Source: Endozoicomonas sp. ISHI1 (GTDB taxonomy: Bacteria > Pseudomonadota > Gammaproteobacteria > Pseudomonadales > Endozoicomonadaceae). From it: DNA of 64,000 bases. A program made the position numbers and the translations under genes. The notes below the pieces were generated by a model, which did not search any database, had not been told where the DNA came from, and saw nothing but the letters and a program-made list of their open reading frames with translations. Positions 34,201 through 44,700 of the stretch are shown here, piece after piece. The first letter of the stretch is position 1; the number at the start of each line of letters is the position of its first letter. The stretch spans positions 62,001 through 126,000 of the forward strand of contig NZ_JAGRPU010000013.1 in NCBI RefSeq assembly GCF_024606225.1, read 5' to 3'.

Positions 34201-37200
34201 CGCTTTTACTCGTGGCAAGTGCCGATGACTTTGGTAGTGCCCCCAGAGAGATCCCGGCGGCCATCAGATAAAGCCGGTAATGTTGATTGAGGCACTGATG
34301 AAGTCCGTCTTTGGTAAAATCGCCCCCTTGGACGATGGCCCGGGCCGCATTTTGTAGATCAAGACTGGTTGGCTGCAATGGTAAGTTTTGCCTTTGCAGG
34401 CAGGCCCTCAAACGACAATGTTGCTCAGTCAGCCATTCAGCCACGATTTTCCCGTGCCAGGTCTGTGGCAACACTTTCTCAGCAATGGCACGCAATTCTG
34501 CCGGGTTGTACTGCCGGATGGGTATATGTCGAAAACGCCCTTTCAGTGCCGGTGATAACGGTTTTCGCCCGCTATACTCCGGTGGGTTGATGGTGGCAAA
34601 CAGGTGGAATCCCGGATGAGCGTCACCGGCCAGAATATCGTTCAACTCACCTTCCAGGTGCTGACTGTCGATCAGATTCATTTCCGAGATGACCACGATG
34701 CCGCCATCCGCTTTTGCCGTCTGAATTTTTTCACACACTTTGTCCCAGGAGCAATCACAGGCATTCAGGGCAAAGACCTCTGGCATGGATTCTCCTTGTT
34801 GCCCGGCCTGTCGTTTGACACTTTCAATCATCAGATTCAGAGTGGCATCTTTACCCCGTCCGGCGGGGCCTTCAATCAGCGTCGCCTGACGACCGTCGTG
34901 TTTCCTGCCGAGATGATAAGCCTGCTGACACCGGCTTAAATCCTGTCCAAGCCGTTGCACCAGCTCAGTGACTGCCGATCCGGAGGTGTCAAATTCAGGT
35001 CGGGTTCGTTCGGTGAATTCTTTGAAGGCCTGCTGCATAGGGTGCAGGGTGGTCTGGTTATGAACTCTGTCGCTCAGGGTGCTGTCCGAGTGGTAACGGG
35101 CAGCAAACCAGATTTCCAATGCTATCAGGGCATCTTGGTGAGTTTCGCTGATTTCGGGCTCCAGCACATCCCGGAAACTTTGCTGGATCAAACCGTTCAT
35201 TTGCTTATAGGTAACACTGTCGCTTACCGTTAGCGCACGATCCAGATACCAACCTACCCAACTGCAGATATCCGTTAAATCCCTGGGAGTGAACTCATGC
35301 TCTGGCAACAGTTCCTGATAATACTGCCAGAGTGTCATTACACTTTCGGTGGTGCTTTGTGCAAGGGTGTCTATTTGGCGGTCTGGAAGATGCCGCTGTA
35401 ACTGCTTGACCAGAGCCGGTTCTACTACCCTGTCCCGAAGGAAGGCCCGGTCTAAAGGTGGGTAGTAAGCCCTGGGCAGTTTCTCTTTCAGGGCCGGGTC
35501 CAGATGGCGCCCGGCATAATGATCCGGGTTACCGGTGAGAATCACCCGGTGTTTTGAGCTGACCTTGACAGGGTGGCCATTCACATAGATATAGGGTTTC
35601 GGTTCCCATAAGCCGTTTAATGACGCCAGCAATCCGGTTTTGGCGAGATTGGCTTCATCCAGCACCAGGGTAACGTACTCGCCGTCTATGTCGGACGGGG
35701 TACTAGCCCATTCCATCAGGGCCCGGTTTTGCTGTTTCATAGAGCGGTCGCCACTGGTGTGCTCTTGCCACTGCCAGCGTTTCATGAGGGTTTGTTCGCT
35801 GTCAGAAGGTCCAAGGGATATCACCACAGCCTGTCCTGAGGCCTTCGCCATTCTGGCAGAAAAGTAACTTTTTCCAGTGCCGGTTTCCCCCTGCAGGAAT
35901 AGAACGGGAGAGTCCGCCAACCGGTCATGGAGTCGGGACAATCGACGGTTTTCACGATCCTTCTGACTCATCTCGCCGTAATAAAGATCATGGGCCAATG
36001 CTGACAGTGGCTTATCAGCGGAACCCTGCCATTCCAGTGATTGAGACAGTCGGTTTTCTATGCGTTCAATGCATTCTGCGTCGGAATTCCCTGTTTTGGC
36101 CATGTGAAAACAATCGGTGGCCAGAGATTGAATGGCATCGGATCGGGTCTGCCCTGATGACAGAGGTAAATGCCAGCCAGAAGCCAGTGCATCTTGTATA
36201 CGTTTGATCTGTCTTGATGGTCTGATGGCTAACGTTTGATATTGTTCTGCTGCCGCTGGATCAACTGCCAACTGATGCGCTATTGCCTGTCGTTGTCGTT
36301 CCGGCGAGTGGGCAACGATCGCGGCACAGAGCTCATCCAGAGATTTTTCAGTCGACAAAAATGGAAAGGGTTTTTCATAGGACAGTTTTAATACTCTGAA
36401 TTGAGTCTCGTTAAAGGCTGCCGGGTCAAAGGCTCTGGCCAGTGGCCATGGGTTCTGCTGCACAAACGCTCTGTCCAACTGCGGGGTACTATTAATGATG
36501 TCATTTAACCGATCCGGGTCCACTGAGGCAGTTTGCTCCTCATCCGGCTTTTTATCAGCATCCGGCAGTAACTGCCAACAGGCTACTTTCATAAAATCAC
36601 GCACTGACGGATTCTGCCGGGTGCCATGGGTGATGACGCTATTGATGGCCTTACGCCAGTGGCGGGGCAGGAGCTGTGGGGACTGGTCAACCTGCTGTGC
36701 TCGCCGGGCGGCCAGTATCAGGTTATTCAGTAACCCTTCGTTCAGTTCAGGCAGAGGGTTGCAAAGGTCGCCGGGTACAGTTTCAAACGCTTTGTATAGT
36801 TTGTGAAGTGCCTTTTCTGGCAGCCCGGCCCGGGGGATATCGTACCTGACTCCATTGATACCCCAGATATCTACCTCAGGACATGGGGTGCCCGTGGCGA
36901 CCATCGAACTGAATACGCTAGATGGGCTTTTCGCAGACTCAGGCAAAAGCAGGGTGACATGGGCTTTTGGGTAGGCCTGTAGGTGACCATTGACCAACAA
37001 AGGTTGCCCAATAGCCAGGGGTTCCAGAAGTTGTTGAAGTGTTGGATTACTTTCGAGACCCCGCAATACAACCGGCTTGCCAGAGGCTAATGCCTCTTGC
37101 AACTCACTCTGACTCCGGCCAAAGTGCGCCTTTTGTTCTGAGGTGACATGGATATTATCAAATAGCTGACTGAGGCTGGTTTGTTCATTGACCTGAATCA

Positions 37201-38665
37201 CCAAAGGTGATTCCAGATCATTGATCCAATGACTGGCCTGAGCTTGTTGCTGATACGTGATGGTCTTAAAGACGGCCTGATCTCTCACTGAGTGCTCATC
37301 GTTTTCTGCCAGTCCCAGGGCTTTCGGCTGCTGTTTTGAGTGAGCCACCTGAAGTCGGGGCTTCAGGCCTGTGGTCTCGCGCATCGTCTGCAGTGAACCC
37401 AGTAAACAAAACCAGTGTGCCTCGGTGAGAGGAGACGTTATTGTGACAGCACCACCCGCCCGAACTTGTTCCAACAGACAGGTGTTAGGGACTGCATAGC
37501 CTTCCGGGGTAATGGCAATCGGGTTCAGCCATTGGGAAATATTACTCTCGTTAATGATAATCGGGTTGCCTGATGCGTTACCAGAGTGGGATAAGGAGTG
37601 GGACAGGCTTTGGAACATTGAATGAAGCTCGTCCTTCCCTACCGGCATTTGATAAAACTGAACATCGTCGGGTAACTGACAGAGTTTGCCATTGCTCTCA
37701 AAGCTCTTTTGCGCCAGCATCTGTCGAATCGCCTGTTCAAAGGCCAGATCCTGCCAGTTGGCGCCTTTCAGAATCACCCGTTGCCCGGCCTTTAACGACT
37801 CAAGCCTGCCGGGAATGTGCCGAATTCGCCCCTGTTTATCCACTCCGGGGCCGCCCAGTAGCAGCTGTCGCCAGTTACTGTGCAAGTGACAGTCAATAAC
37901 AACGGTATTGTCGTCATCCGAAGCACTCCCGGCACTGGGGAGTTCAGCCAATACCTGAGGAACCTTGTTGATGTTCATCGCCTGGCTATTGCCGGTCTGT
38001 GAGTCGAACTGCCAGCTATTTCCCGGTCGATTGATTCGCCGCCAGAAATCAGCGCCCGGAGCGTTATCAGTCTGGCCAACCGATGCCAACTGTGCAGGGT
38101 TTGCCAGAACCAGCAGAGCAACATGCTCTCCCAGGGGGCGTTTCTTCTGGCTGACTTTGTCGTACAGAGAGGGGTTGTCAGGGTCCAGCAGATCGTTAAA
38201 TTTTGGCAGCTCCTCACTGGTGAGCTTGCGGATATCCATTACCAAAGTGAGTGGCTGTGACCCTTCAAACAGCTTCCCTGAACGCAGAGTGTGGCAACCA
38301 TCTTCAGAAATGCTCAACCGGCTCACCAGATTAGCCTGTGAGAGGTCGTCAGGGTGGGAAATAAGGGTGACATCCCGATGTTCAGCACCGGTTTGGGCTA
38401 CTAAAAGCTGCCGAACTTCATCATCACTGGCGACAAAACGAAAATCGAAAGAATGAGAGGCTCCGGGAAGCGAGGAATCCGTCGAGGATACGGTTCTCGC
38501 CCTGTCAGGCAACGTCATCGTAAGCGACGATCTATTGAGTTTGGAAGTGACACCAGAGCAGATAGCTTCAATCTTTGCCGGTGGAGCCAGCTTTGCTTCC
38601 CTTGCTGCCGACACACCCGTATTAAGCACAGGCCCACTTGATTGCTCACTAATCCGACCATCCAT
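31277..38665 (-). CDS. Giant multi-AAA+/transglutaminase-like protein, copy C
   Basis: 2462 residues from the ATG at 38665, preceded by AGGGAG; an in-frame TTG two codons earlier is rejected on spacing. Walker A is at 926-933, the second P-loop-like at 1266-1273, and triad C1915 (RQGSCHHR), H1941, D1958. The N-terminal third pairs with copy D (both have SLSHSLSHSGNASGNPIII), while the C-terminal third pairs with copy B, so the gene is a mosaic. In the C-terminal region it alone reads RPVIILGEPSWGKTVIAEKV, which satisfies the GxxxxGKT P-loop consensus. The other five copies are degenerate there. One hexapeptide unit (DADKKP) is present. Confidence 0.9.
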   Translation of the reverse strand: MDGRISEQSSGPVLNTGVSAAREAKLAPPAKIEAICSGVTSKLNRSSLTMTLPDRARTVSSTDSSLPGASHSFDFRFVASDDEVRQLLVAQTGAEHRDVTLISHPDDLSQANLVSRLSISEDGCHTLRSGKLFEGSQPLTLVMDIRKLTSEELPKFNDLLDPDNPSLYDKVSQKKRPLGEHVALLVLANPAQLASVGQTDNAPGADFWRRINRPGNSWQFDSQTGNSQAMNINKVPQVLAELPSAGSASDDDNTVVIDCHLHSNWRQLLLGGPGVDKQGRIRHIPGRLESLKAGQRVILKGANWQDLAFEQAIRQMLAQKSFESNGKLCQLPDDVQFYQMPVGKDELHSMFQSLSHSLSHSGNASGNPIIINESNISQWLNPIAITPEGYAVPNTCLLEQVRAGGAVTITSPLTEAHWFCLLGSLQTMRETTGLKPRLQVAHSKQQPKALGLAENDEHSVRDQAVFKTITYQQQAQASHWINDLESPLVIQVNEQTSLSQLFDNIHVTSEQKAHFGRSQSELQEALASGKPVVLRGLESNPTLQQLLEPLAIGQPLLVNGHLQAYPKAHVTLLLPESAKSPSSVFSSMVATGTPCPEVDIWGINGVRYDIPRAGLPEKALHKLYKAFETVPGDLCNPLPELNEGLLNNLILAARRAQQVDQSPQLLPRHWRKAINSVITHGTRQNPSVRDFMKVACWQLLPDADKKPDEEQTASVDPDRLNDIINSTPQLDRAFVQQNPWPLARAFDPAAFNETQFRVLKLSYEKPFPFLSTEKSLDELCAAIVAHSPERQRQAIAHQLAVDPAAAEQYQTLAIRPSRQIKRIQDALASGWHLPLSSGQTRSDAIQSLATDCFHMAKTGNSDAECIERIENRLSQSLEWQGSADKPLSALAHDLYYGEMSQKDRENRRLSRLHDRLADSPVLFLQGETGTGKSYFSARMAKASGQAVVISLGPSDSEQTLMKRWQWQEHTSGDRSMKQQNRALMEWASTPSDIDGEYVTLVLDEANLAKTGLLASLNGLWEPKPYIYVNGHPVKVSSKHRVILTGNPDHYAGRHLDPALKEKLPRAYYPPLDRAFLRDRVVEPALVKQLQRHLPDRQIDTLAQSTTESVMTLWQYYQELLPEHEFTPRDLTDICSWVGWYLDRALTVSDSVTYKQMNGLIQQSFRDVLEPEISETHQDALIALEIWFAARYHSDSTLSDRVHNQTTLHPMQQAFKEFTERTRPEFDTSGSAVTELVQRLGQDLSRCQQAYHLGRKHDGRQATLIEGPAGRGKDATLNLMIESVKRQAGQQGESMPEVFALNACDCSWDKVCEKIQTAKADGGIVVISEMNLIDSQHLEGELNDILAGDAHPGFHLFATINPPEYSGRKPLSPALKGRFRHIPIRQYNPAELRAIAEKVLPQTWHGKIVAEWLTEQHCRLRACLQRQNLPLQPTSLDLQNAARAIVQGGDFTKDGLHQCLNQHYRLYLMAAGISLGALPKSSALATSKSAFDYQLWDWFNHMVSDIERPWVIRRSDLNSIDEKRHEIRVETRLTEEEARTEIIRMVAQARWQASGLSLKPDQSDDMLTRALYGHWQRRWFDHEFGHTGVDVNSVFPLTKEQEQTLKISTYQPCLQEADQRISARSSGALPLRPAFWYQIIGQSNPVNRASTIATDNAAEQYDPEVHEKQAPALNRTTNYEYQEKSQLDDYKIFDCYHSSRLYRHLARDIYVTAKGDVKEIDLNDKDIDGVETLIPERLPGQDQPVLLTSDQALATFSCSSKNGQYALPSLNPDDHIVALRIEPDMAFTLVRDRYTGLHTLSVPEAKANQSIQVTYVVQSRVASKKTFTKEALQERSTWFDTHCSEGMKNVLDKLFKTIGRQLPEVQAPLQAIKNAKDKTQLIRAITDYCTQFSGEIQPESHENFFEFLVTKRQGSCHHRVTVFIAFCRYFGIPCRLIDNFIHCFAEYSEDGGQTWKSVDLDGGPAQVTTITPAFQPNTKGTVSSTELKKTLGLLKEFLKGADLTQQQTLAKACGMSLMELNNALATKSALPKTHLSIFEIVRNLWKEKNLTGFVMGVSMLESLETETPSGYGVIWSVFLAYNEDNLSKPMSEAIKEILSNSDEDQVTEQLKSLHSKMIVQGGANPLQWFHLILDILKHIDLTRPSVIQFVRKTLKSGWLDQPPINDFYTGLADIHHETLVRLEAVDEVKFEAAHALKIWYRKLFSREKNSQTWRLVYKSFQSRNGEAWFVTHCHDGFSSFLTYKIIQSSLQIAWTDDPEGVPNIERMLVHHPAFAKLSSGKANHRPVIILGEPSWGKTVIAEKVRVLFHRKVESSPDLKQITEKIKLNPYGLAVEDYRLWNGLRYKYRQAIQQAFSYYLYEMTHSKAGGLTYCWAKATMIDHITPKDYLDIYGAHEPSSPEELYAMMYKIDSSDPFAKSLRDTHLRQALNAGNALVLRSDELTKIAEEFLNSVNLNSIYDSLM

Positions 38666-38691
38666 AGTCAATCTCCCTTCTGTGATCTGAA

Positions 38692-38745
38692 GTACTGCAT
38701 TGAAACTCTTGAATGATTTGACCTTCAGGTAGGACAGAAGTTCCG
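38692..38745 (-). promoter_or_regulatory. Upstream block of copy C
   Basis: The minus strand keeps the conserved ACCTGAAGGTCA centre and the TTTCAATGCAG segment. The -10-like position reads AATCAT. It is related to the blocks of the other copies. Confidence 0.35.
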
Positions 38746-38777
38746 TTTGGACAGTGAGCCGTCACTATTAAGGGAAG

Positions 38778-41700
38778 TCAAGTATCCAACGACTCACACA
38801 ACGAATTCAAATTCATGCTGTTCAAAAACTCTTCGACAATCATTGTCAAATCATTGGATGTCAGTATGAGAGCGTCACTGGCGTTTTGTGCCTCCCTTAA
38901 GTAGTCATCGTTAAATGAGTTCTGAAAACGGGGAGAGCTACAAATTTCAAACATCATGGTATACAGCTCACCTGCTGAGGATGGATCGTGGGCGCCATAC
39001 TTGTATACGTCAACATCGCCCCAACAATACGTTAAACAACCGCCTTTCGAGTGTGTCACTTCATACAGGTAATGACAGAAGGCCTGCTGAATCGCTTTCT
39101 CGCATTTCTGTTTTAAACTATCTAAAAGTCTTTTGTCCTCATCGGATGCTTCGAGGGACTCTGGTTTGATTTTTTCCAATAACGGCTTCAGAGACGGGCT
39201 ATCCTCAACTTTTCTTTTAAGCAGAGCTTCGACCTTTTCATTCATTTCTCTGCAGAACCAGAAAGGTGGCCCCAGGATAATCACCGGACGGTGGTTCGCC
39301 TTGCCCGAGTTTGACTGCACAAACGCGGGATGGTGCACTAACATTCGCTCTATATTGGGAATACCCTCAGGTTCGTCTGTCCAGGTGCTCTGCAAAGAGG
39401 AGCGGAGCATTTTATCTTCAAGGAGTGTCGAAAACCCATCATGACAATGAGTGACGAAAAAGGCATTACTTATTTCCCATTGGTAGCGCCGATAAGCTGA
39501 TCGCCATATCTGGCTATTTTTTTCCTTGGACAATAGTCCCGTGTACCACATTTTCAGGCAATGGGTGGCTTTAACCTTCAGTTCATCAATGCTTTCCAGA
39601 CGCGACAACAGCTCATGGTGTTGAATGGCCTCAATGATAAGCCTTTGATAAGTCGGCAGTGGATCCAGCCAACCCGATTCCAGGGCTTTATGGGCAAAGC
39701 GAATAACCGAGGGCCTGGTCAAGTCACTCTCTGTCAATATATCCTCTATTGAACTCAACCAATGCAGAGCACTGTTTCTTTCTCCGCTTTGGACAACCCT
39801 TTTTGAATGCAATGACTTAAGTGGTTCAGTAACCTGGTCTTCATCACTATTGGCCAGTATTTGTGTTACTACCTTCGACATCGGTCTACAGACAGGGCTG
39901 TTACGCTCAAGCACAGTACCGATCAATTGCTTCTCACGATAGCTCAATGTTTCTGCCTCCAGTAACATTGAGACACCCACGGAAAAACCGGGTAAATCTC
40001 CTCTCTCCCACAGTCTCCTTATCATCAGGTAAGTACTTGGTTTGATTTTTGGCAATGAGCTGTCTGTCTCAAGCGCGTTGTTCAATTCCTCAAGGCTGAT
40101 ACCACTGGCCTCAGCCAGAGCTTGCTGTTGTGCTAAATCAGCCCCTTTCAGGAGATCCCTGATCTTCTTTGACTGGGTGCCGGAGCCACTGACCCTTCTG
40201 GAGAGCTGGAAGTCAGATAGAATTTCTGTTGCCTCGACAGGGGCACCGCCCAAATCGACTGACACCCAGGTTTGGCCTCTATCCACAGAACACTCTGCAA
40301 AGGCGTGGGTACGGTTAGAAATTTGCCGACATGGAATGCCAAAATAACGGCAAAAAGCGATAAACACAGGTACACGATGGCGGCAGCTCCCTTGCCGCTG
40401 TGTGACGAGGAATTTAAAGAAATTGCCACTACTCTCTGGTTGAGCATTACCAGAAAACGTTCGGCAATAGTTCGCGATCGCCTTAATGCGTTGCACCGTG
40501 TTTTTAGCGTTTTGTATTGCCTCCAAAGGCACCTGTAGCTCAGTTGGTTGTTGGCCAATGGTCTCAAACAGACTCTTCAGTACTGCTTTCGTACCTTCCG
40601 AACAGCGGGCGTCAAAACGTGTTGTATGTGCTGGTCGGACTTCTCTGGCAGGTGTTTTTTTGTCCGCATCTGCGGGTTCTACGACATAAGCAACCTGAAT
40701 ACACTGTTGGGGTCTGGCTTCTGGAATAGACAGTGTGTGTAGCCCGGTATAGCGATCCCTGACCAAGGTAAATGATAAACCGGATTCTATGCGCAGGGCC
40801 ACGATATAGTCGTTAGCCGTCAGGCTGGGCAATGTATATTGACCATTGTGGGATGAGATATTCAGGGTCGCCAGCGTTTGATCTCTGGCTAATGTCAGTT
40901 CCTGGTCACGTCCTGGCAACTGGGCAGGTACGAGGACTTCCGCCCCCAGCATGTATCGATCATTAATATTGATCAGTTTGATATGGCCCTCAGCAGACAC
41001 ATAAACATCCTCTGCCCACCACCGATAAATCCCGGGAAAATGGTTCGGCCAATCAAAAATTACATAGTCGTTAATTTTTGGTTTTTCCTCGCTCTCATAG
41101 CCGGTTTCCTGGTCCAATGCCGGAGCCTCTTTCTCGAGGACTTCGGGGATGTATTGTTCAGGGGCGTTATCAGTGTCAACCGCTGACGCTTCGTTAATAT
41201 AATCGTCAACCAGATGGTTCAGCAGATCACTCAGCTGATGCCAGAACGCAGGCCACAATTGAACCGCGCCGAAGTTCCATGCACTTATTCGCGCATCAGC
41301 CTCCCGGAGATAAGTCTGGTTAGCTGATATTTTCAGCGTTTCTTCCTCTTCTTCCGTCAGGAAAAATACGTCACTGGCTTCGACTCCCGTCTGGCCGAAC
41401 TCATGATCAAACCAGCGCTGCTGCCAGTGTCGGTAAAGTGCCTGGGTAAGTATATCGTCCGACAGATCCGGCTTCAGGGAAAGACCGGATGCCTGCCACC
41501 TGGCTTGAGCCACCCTCTTGATAATTTCTGTTCTGGCTTCCTCGTCACTCAGACGAGTGTTGATACGAATTTCATGTCGTTTTTCATCGATACTGTTGAG
41601 ATCACTGCGTCGTATTAACCATGGACGATCCTTGCCCGATACCGTTTGGCTGAACCACTTGCAAAGTCCAGAATCAAGCTCGTCTTTACTCACGGCAAGA

Positions 41701-44700
41701 GCCGATGACTCGGGCAGTTTCTCCAACGATATCTTTGCAGCCATCAGATAAAGCCGGTAGTGCTGATTGAGGCATTGATGAAGCCCTTCTTCGGTAAAAT
41801 CGCCCCCTCGGATGACGGCCCTGGCCACATTCTGTAAATCAAGACTGGTCGGCTGCAACGGCAGTTTTTTCTGCTGCAGGCAGGCCCTCAAAAGACAATG
41901 TTTTTTAGTCAGCTGTTCAGCCAGGATTTTCCCCTGCGGGTTGTCTGGCAACACTTTCTCTGCAATGGCCTGCAACTCTGCCGGGTTGTACTGCCGGATG
42001 GGTAAATGCCGGAAACGGCCTTTGAGCGCCGGTGATAAGGGTTTTCGCCCGCTGTACTTGGGTGGGTTGATGGTGGCAAACAGGTGAAATCCGGGATGAG
42101 CATCACCGGCCAGAATATCATTCAACTCACCTTCCAGGTGCTGGCTGTCGATCAGATTCATTTCTGAGATGACCACGATTACGCCATGCACTTTTGCCGT
42201 CTGGATCTTTTCACACACTTTGTCCCAGGAGCAATCACAGGCATTCAGGAGAAAGACCTCTGGCATGGATTCTCCCCGTTGCTCAGCCTGCCGTTTGACG
42301 CTTTCAATCACCAGATTCAGAGTGGCATCCTTACCCCGTCCAGCCGGGCCTTCAATCAGCGTCGCCTGACGGCCGTCGTGTTTCCTGTCAAGATGGTAAG
42401 CCTGCTGACAGCGGCTCAAATCCTGTCCAAGTCTTTGCACCAGCTGATGGACTGCTGATCCGGAAGTATCAAAGTCAGGTCGGGTTTTTTCGGTGAATTC
42501 TTTGAAGGCCTGCTTTATAGGGTACAGGGTGGTCTGGTTACGAACTTTGTCGCTCAGTGTGTTGTCCGGTTCGTAACGAGCAGCAAACCAGATCTCCAGA
42601 GCTGTCAGGGCATCCTGATAAGTTTCGCTGATTTCGGGACCCAGCACATCCTGAAAACTTTGCTGGATCAAACCGTTTATTTGTCTACCCGTAACAGTGT
42701 CGTTTACGCGCAGCGCACGATCCAGATACCAACCCAACCAACTGCAGATATCGGTCAAATCCCTGGGGGTAAACTCGTGCTCTGGCAACAGTTCCTGATA
42801 ATATTGCCACAGCGTCATCACACATTCGGTGGCACTGTGTGCAATGTCGTTTATTTGAGGCTCCGGCAAATGCCGTTGTAACTGCCTGGCCAGAGCCGGT
42901 TCTACCACTCTGTCGCTAAGGAAAGCACGGTCTAGGCGGGGATAATAAGCTCTGGGCAGTTTCTCTTTCAGGGCCGGGTCCAGCTGGCGTCCGGCGTAAT
43001 AATCCGGATTGCCGGTGAGAATCACCCGGTGTTTAGAGCTGACCTTGACAGGGTGCCCACTGACATAAATGCAGGGTTCTTTCGGTTCCCATAAGCCGTT
43101 CAAAGACGCCAGCAGTCCGGTTTTGGCCAGGTTGGCTTCATCCAGAATCAGGGTGACATATTCTCCGTCATTGTCGTGTGATGTCCTGGCCCATTCCATC
43201 AGCGCCCGGTTTTGCAGTTCCATAGAGCGATCGCTATCACCATGTTTATGCCATTGCCAGCGTTTCATCAGAGTCTGTTCGCTGTCAGAAGGCCCAAGGG
43301 AAATCACCGAAGCCTGTCCTGAAGCCTTCGCCATTCTGGCAGAAAAATAACTTTTCCCGGTGCCGGTTTCCCCCTGCAGGAATATAACGGGAGAGTCCAC
43401 AAGTCGATCATGGAGTCGGGATAATCGACGGCTTTCACGATCCTGCTGACTCATCTCGCCGTGATAAAGATCCCGAGCCAGTGCTAACAAGGGTTTATCG
43501 GTGGAGCCCGTCCATTCCAGTGATTCAGACAGTCGATTTGCTATGTATTCAATGCCTGCTGCTTCAGAATTTGCTGTTCTGGCAATATAAAAACAATCGG
43601 TGGTCAGAGCGAGAATAGTATCGGATCGGGTTTGCCCTGATGGCAAAGGTAAGTGCCAGCCAGAAGTCAGTGCATCTTCCACACGTTTAATCTGTCCTGA
43701 TGGCCTGATAGCTAAATGTTGATATGGCTCTGTTGCTGCCGGATCGACTGCCAACTGATACGCTATTGCCGCTCGTTGCTGTTCAGGCGCTTGGGCCACG
43801 ATCATGGCACAGAGTCTGTCCAGAGATTCTTTTTCAGTCGCCCGTGAAAATGGACTTGCATAAGACAGTTGTAATTCTTCATTAAATAATGATGGCTCAA
43901 AGGCTCTGGCCAGTGGCCAAAGGTTCTGCTTCACAAATTCTCTATCCAACCGCAGGGCACTATTGATGATGGCATTTAACCGATCCGGGTCTGCCGAGGC
44001 GGTTTGAACATCATCGGGCATTAACTGCCAACAGGCCACTTTCATAAAATCCCGCACTGACTGATTCTGCCGGGTACCATGGGTGATGACGCTGTTGATG
44101 CCCTTGCGCCAGTGACGGGGCAGGAGCTGTGGGGACTGGTCAACCTGCTGTGCTCGCCGGGCAGCGAGTATCAGGTTATTTAACAACCCTTCGGTCATTT
44201 CAGGCAGAGGGTTACAAAGGTGGGGAGGTACCGTTTTAAACGCTTCGTACAGTATGTGAAGTGCTTGTTCTGGCAGCTCAGTCCGGGGGATATCATGCCT
44301 GTCCCCACTGATATCCCAGATATCAATCGCAGGACACGGCTTACCCGTGGCGATCATCGAACTCCATACCGAAGACGGGCTTTTTGCAGACTCTGGCCAG
44401 AGTAGGGTGACATGAGCTTTCGGGTAGGTCTGTAATTGACCATTGACCAACAGTGGTTGCCCGACAGCCAGAGGTTCCAGAAGCTGCTGAAGTATTGGGT
44501 TACTTTCCAGCCCCCTCAGTACAACCGGCTTGCCAGAGGTTAATGCTTTCTGCAACTGACTCTGACGTCGTTCAAAATGTGCCTTTTGTTCTGAGATGAT
44601 ATGGATATTATCAAATAGCTGACTGAGGCTGGTCTGTTCATTGACCTGAATCACCAAAGGTGCTTGCTGGCGATTGATCCAATGACTGGCCTGAGCGGTT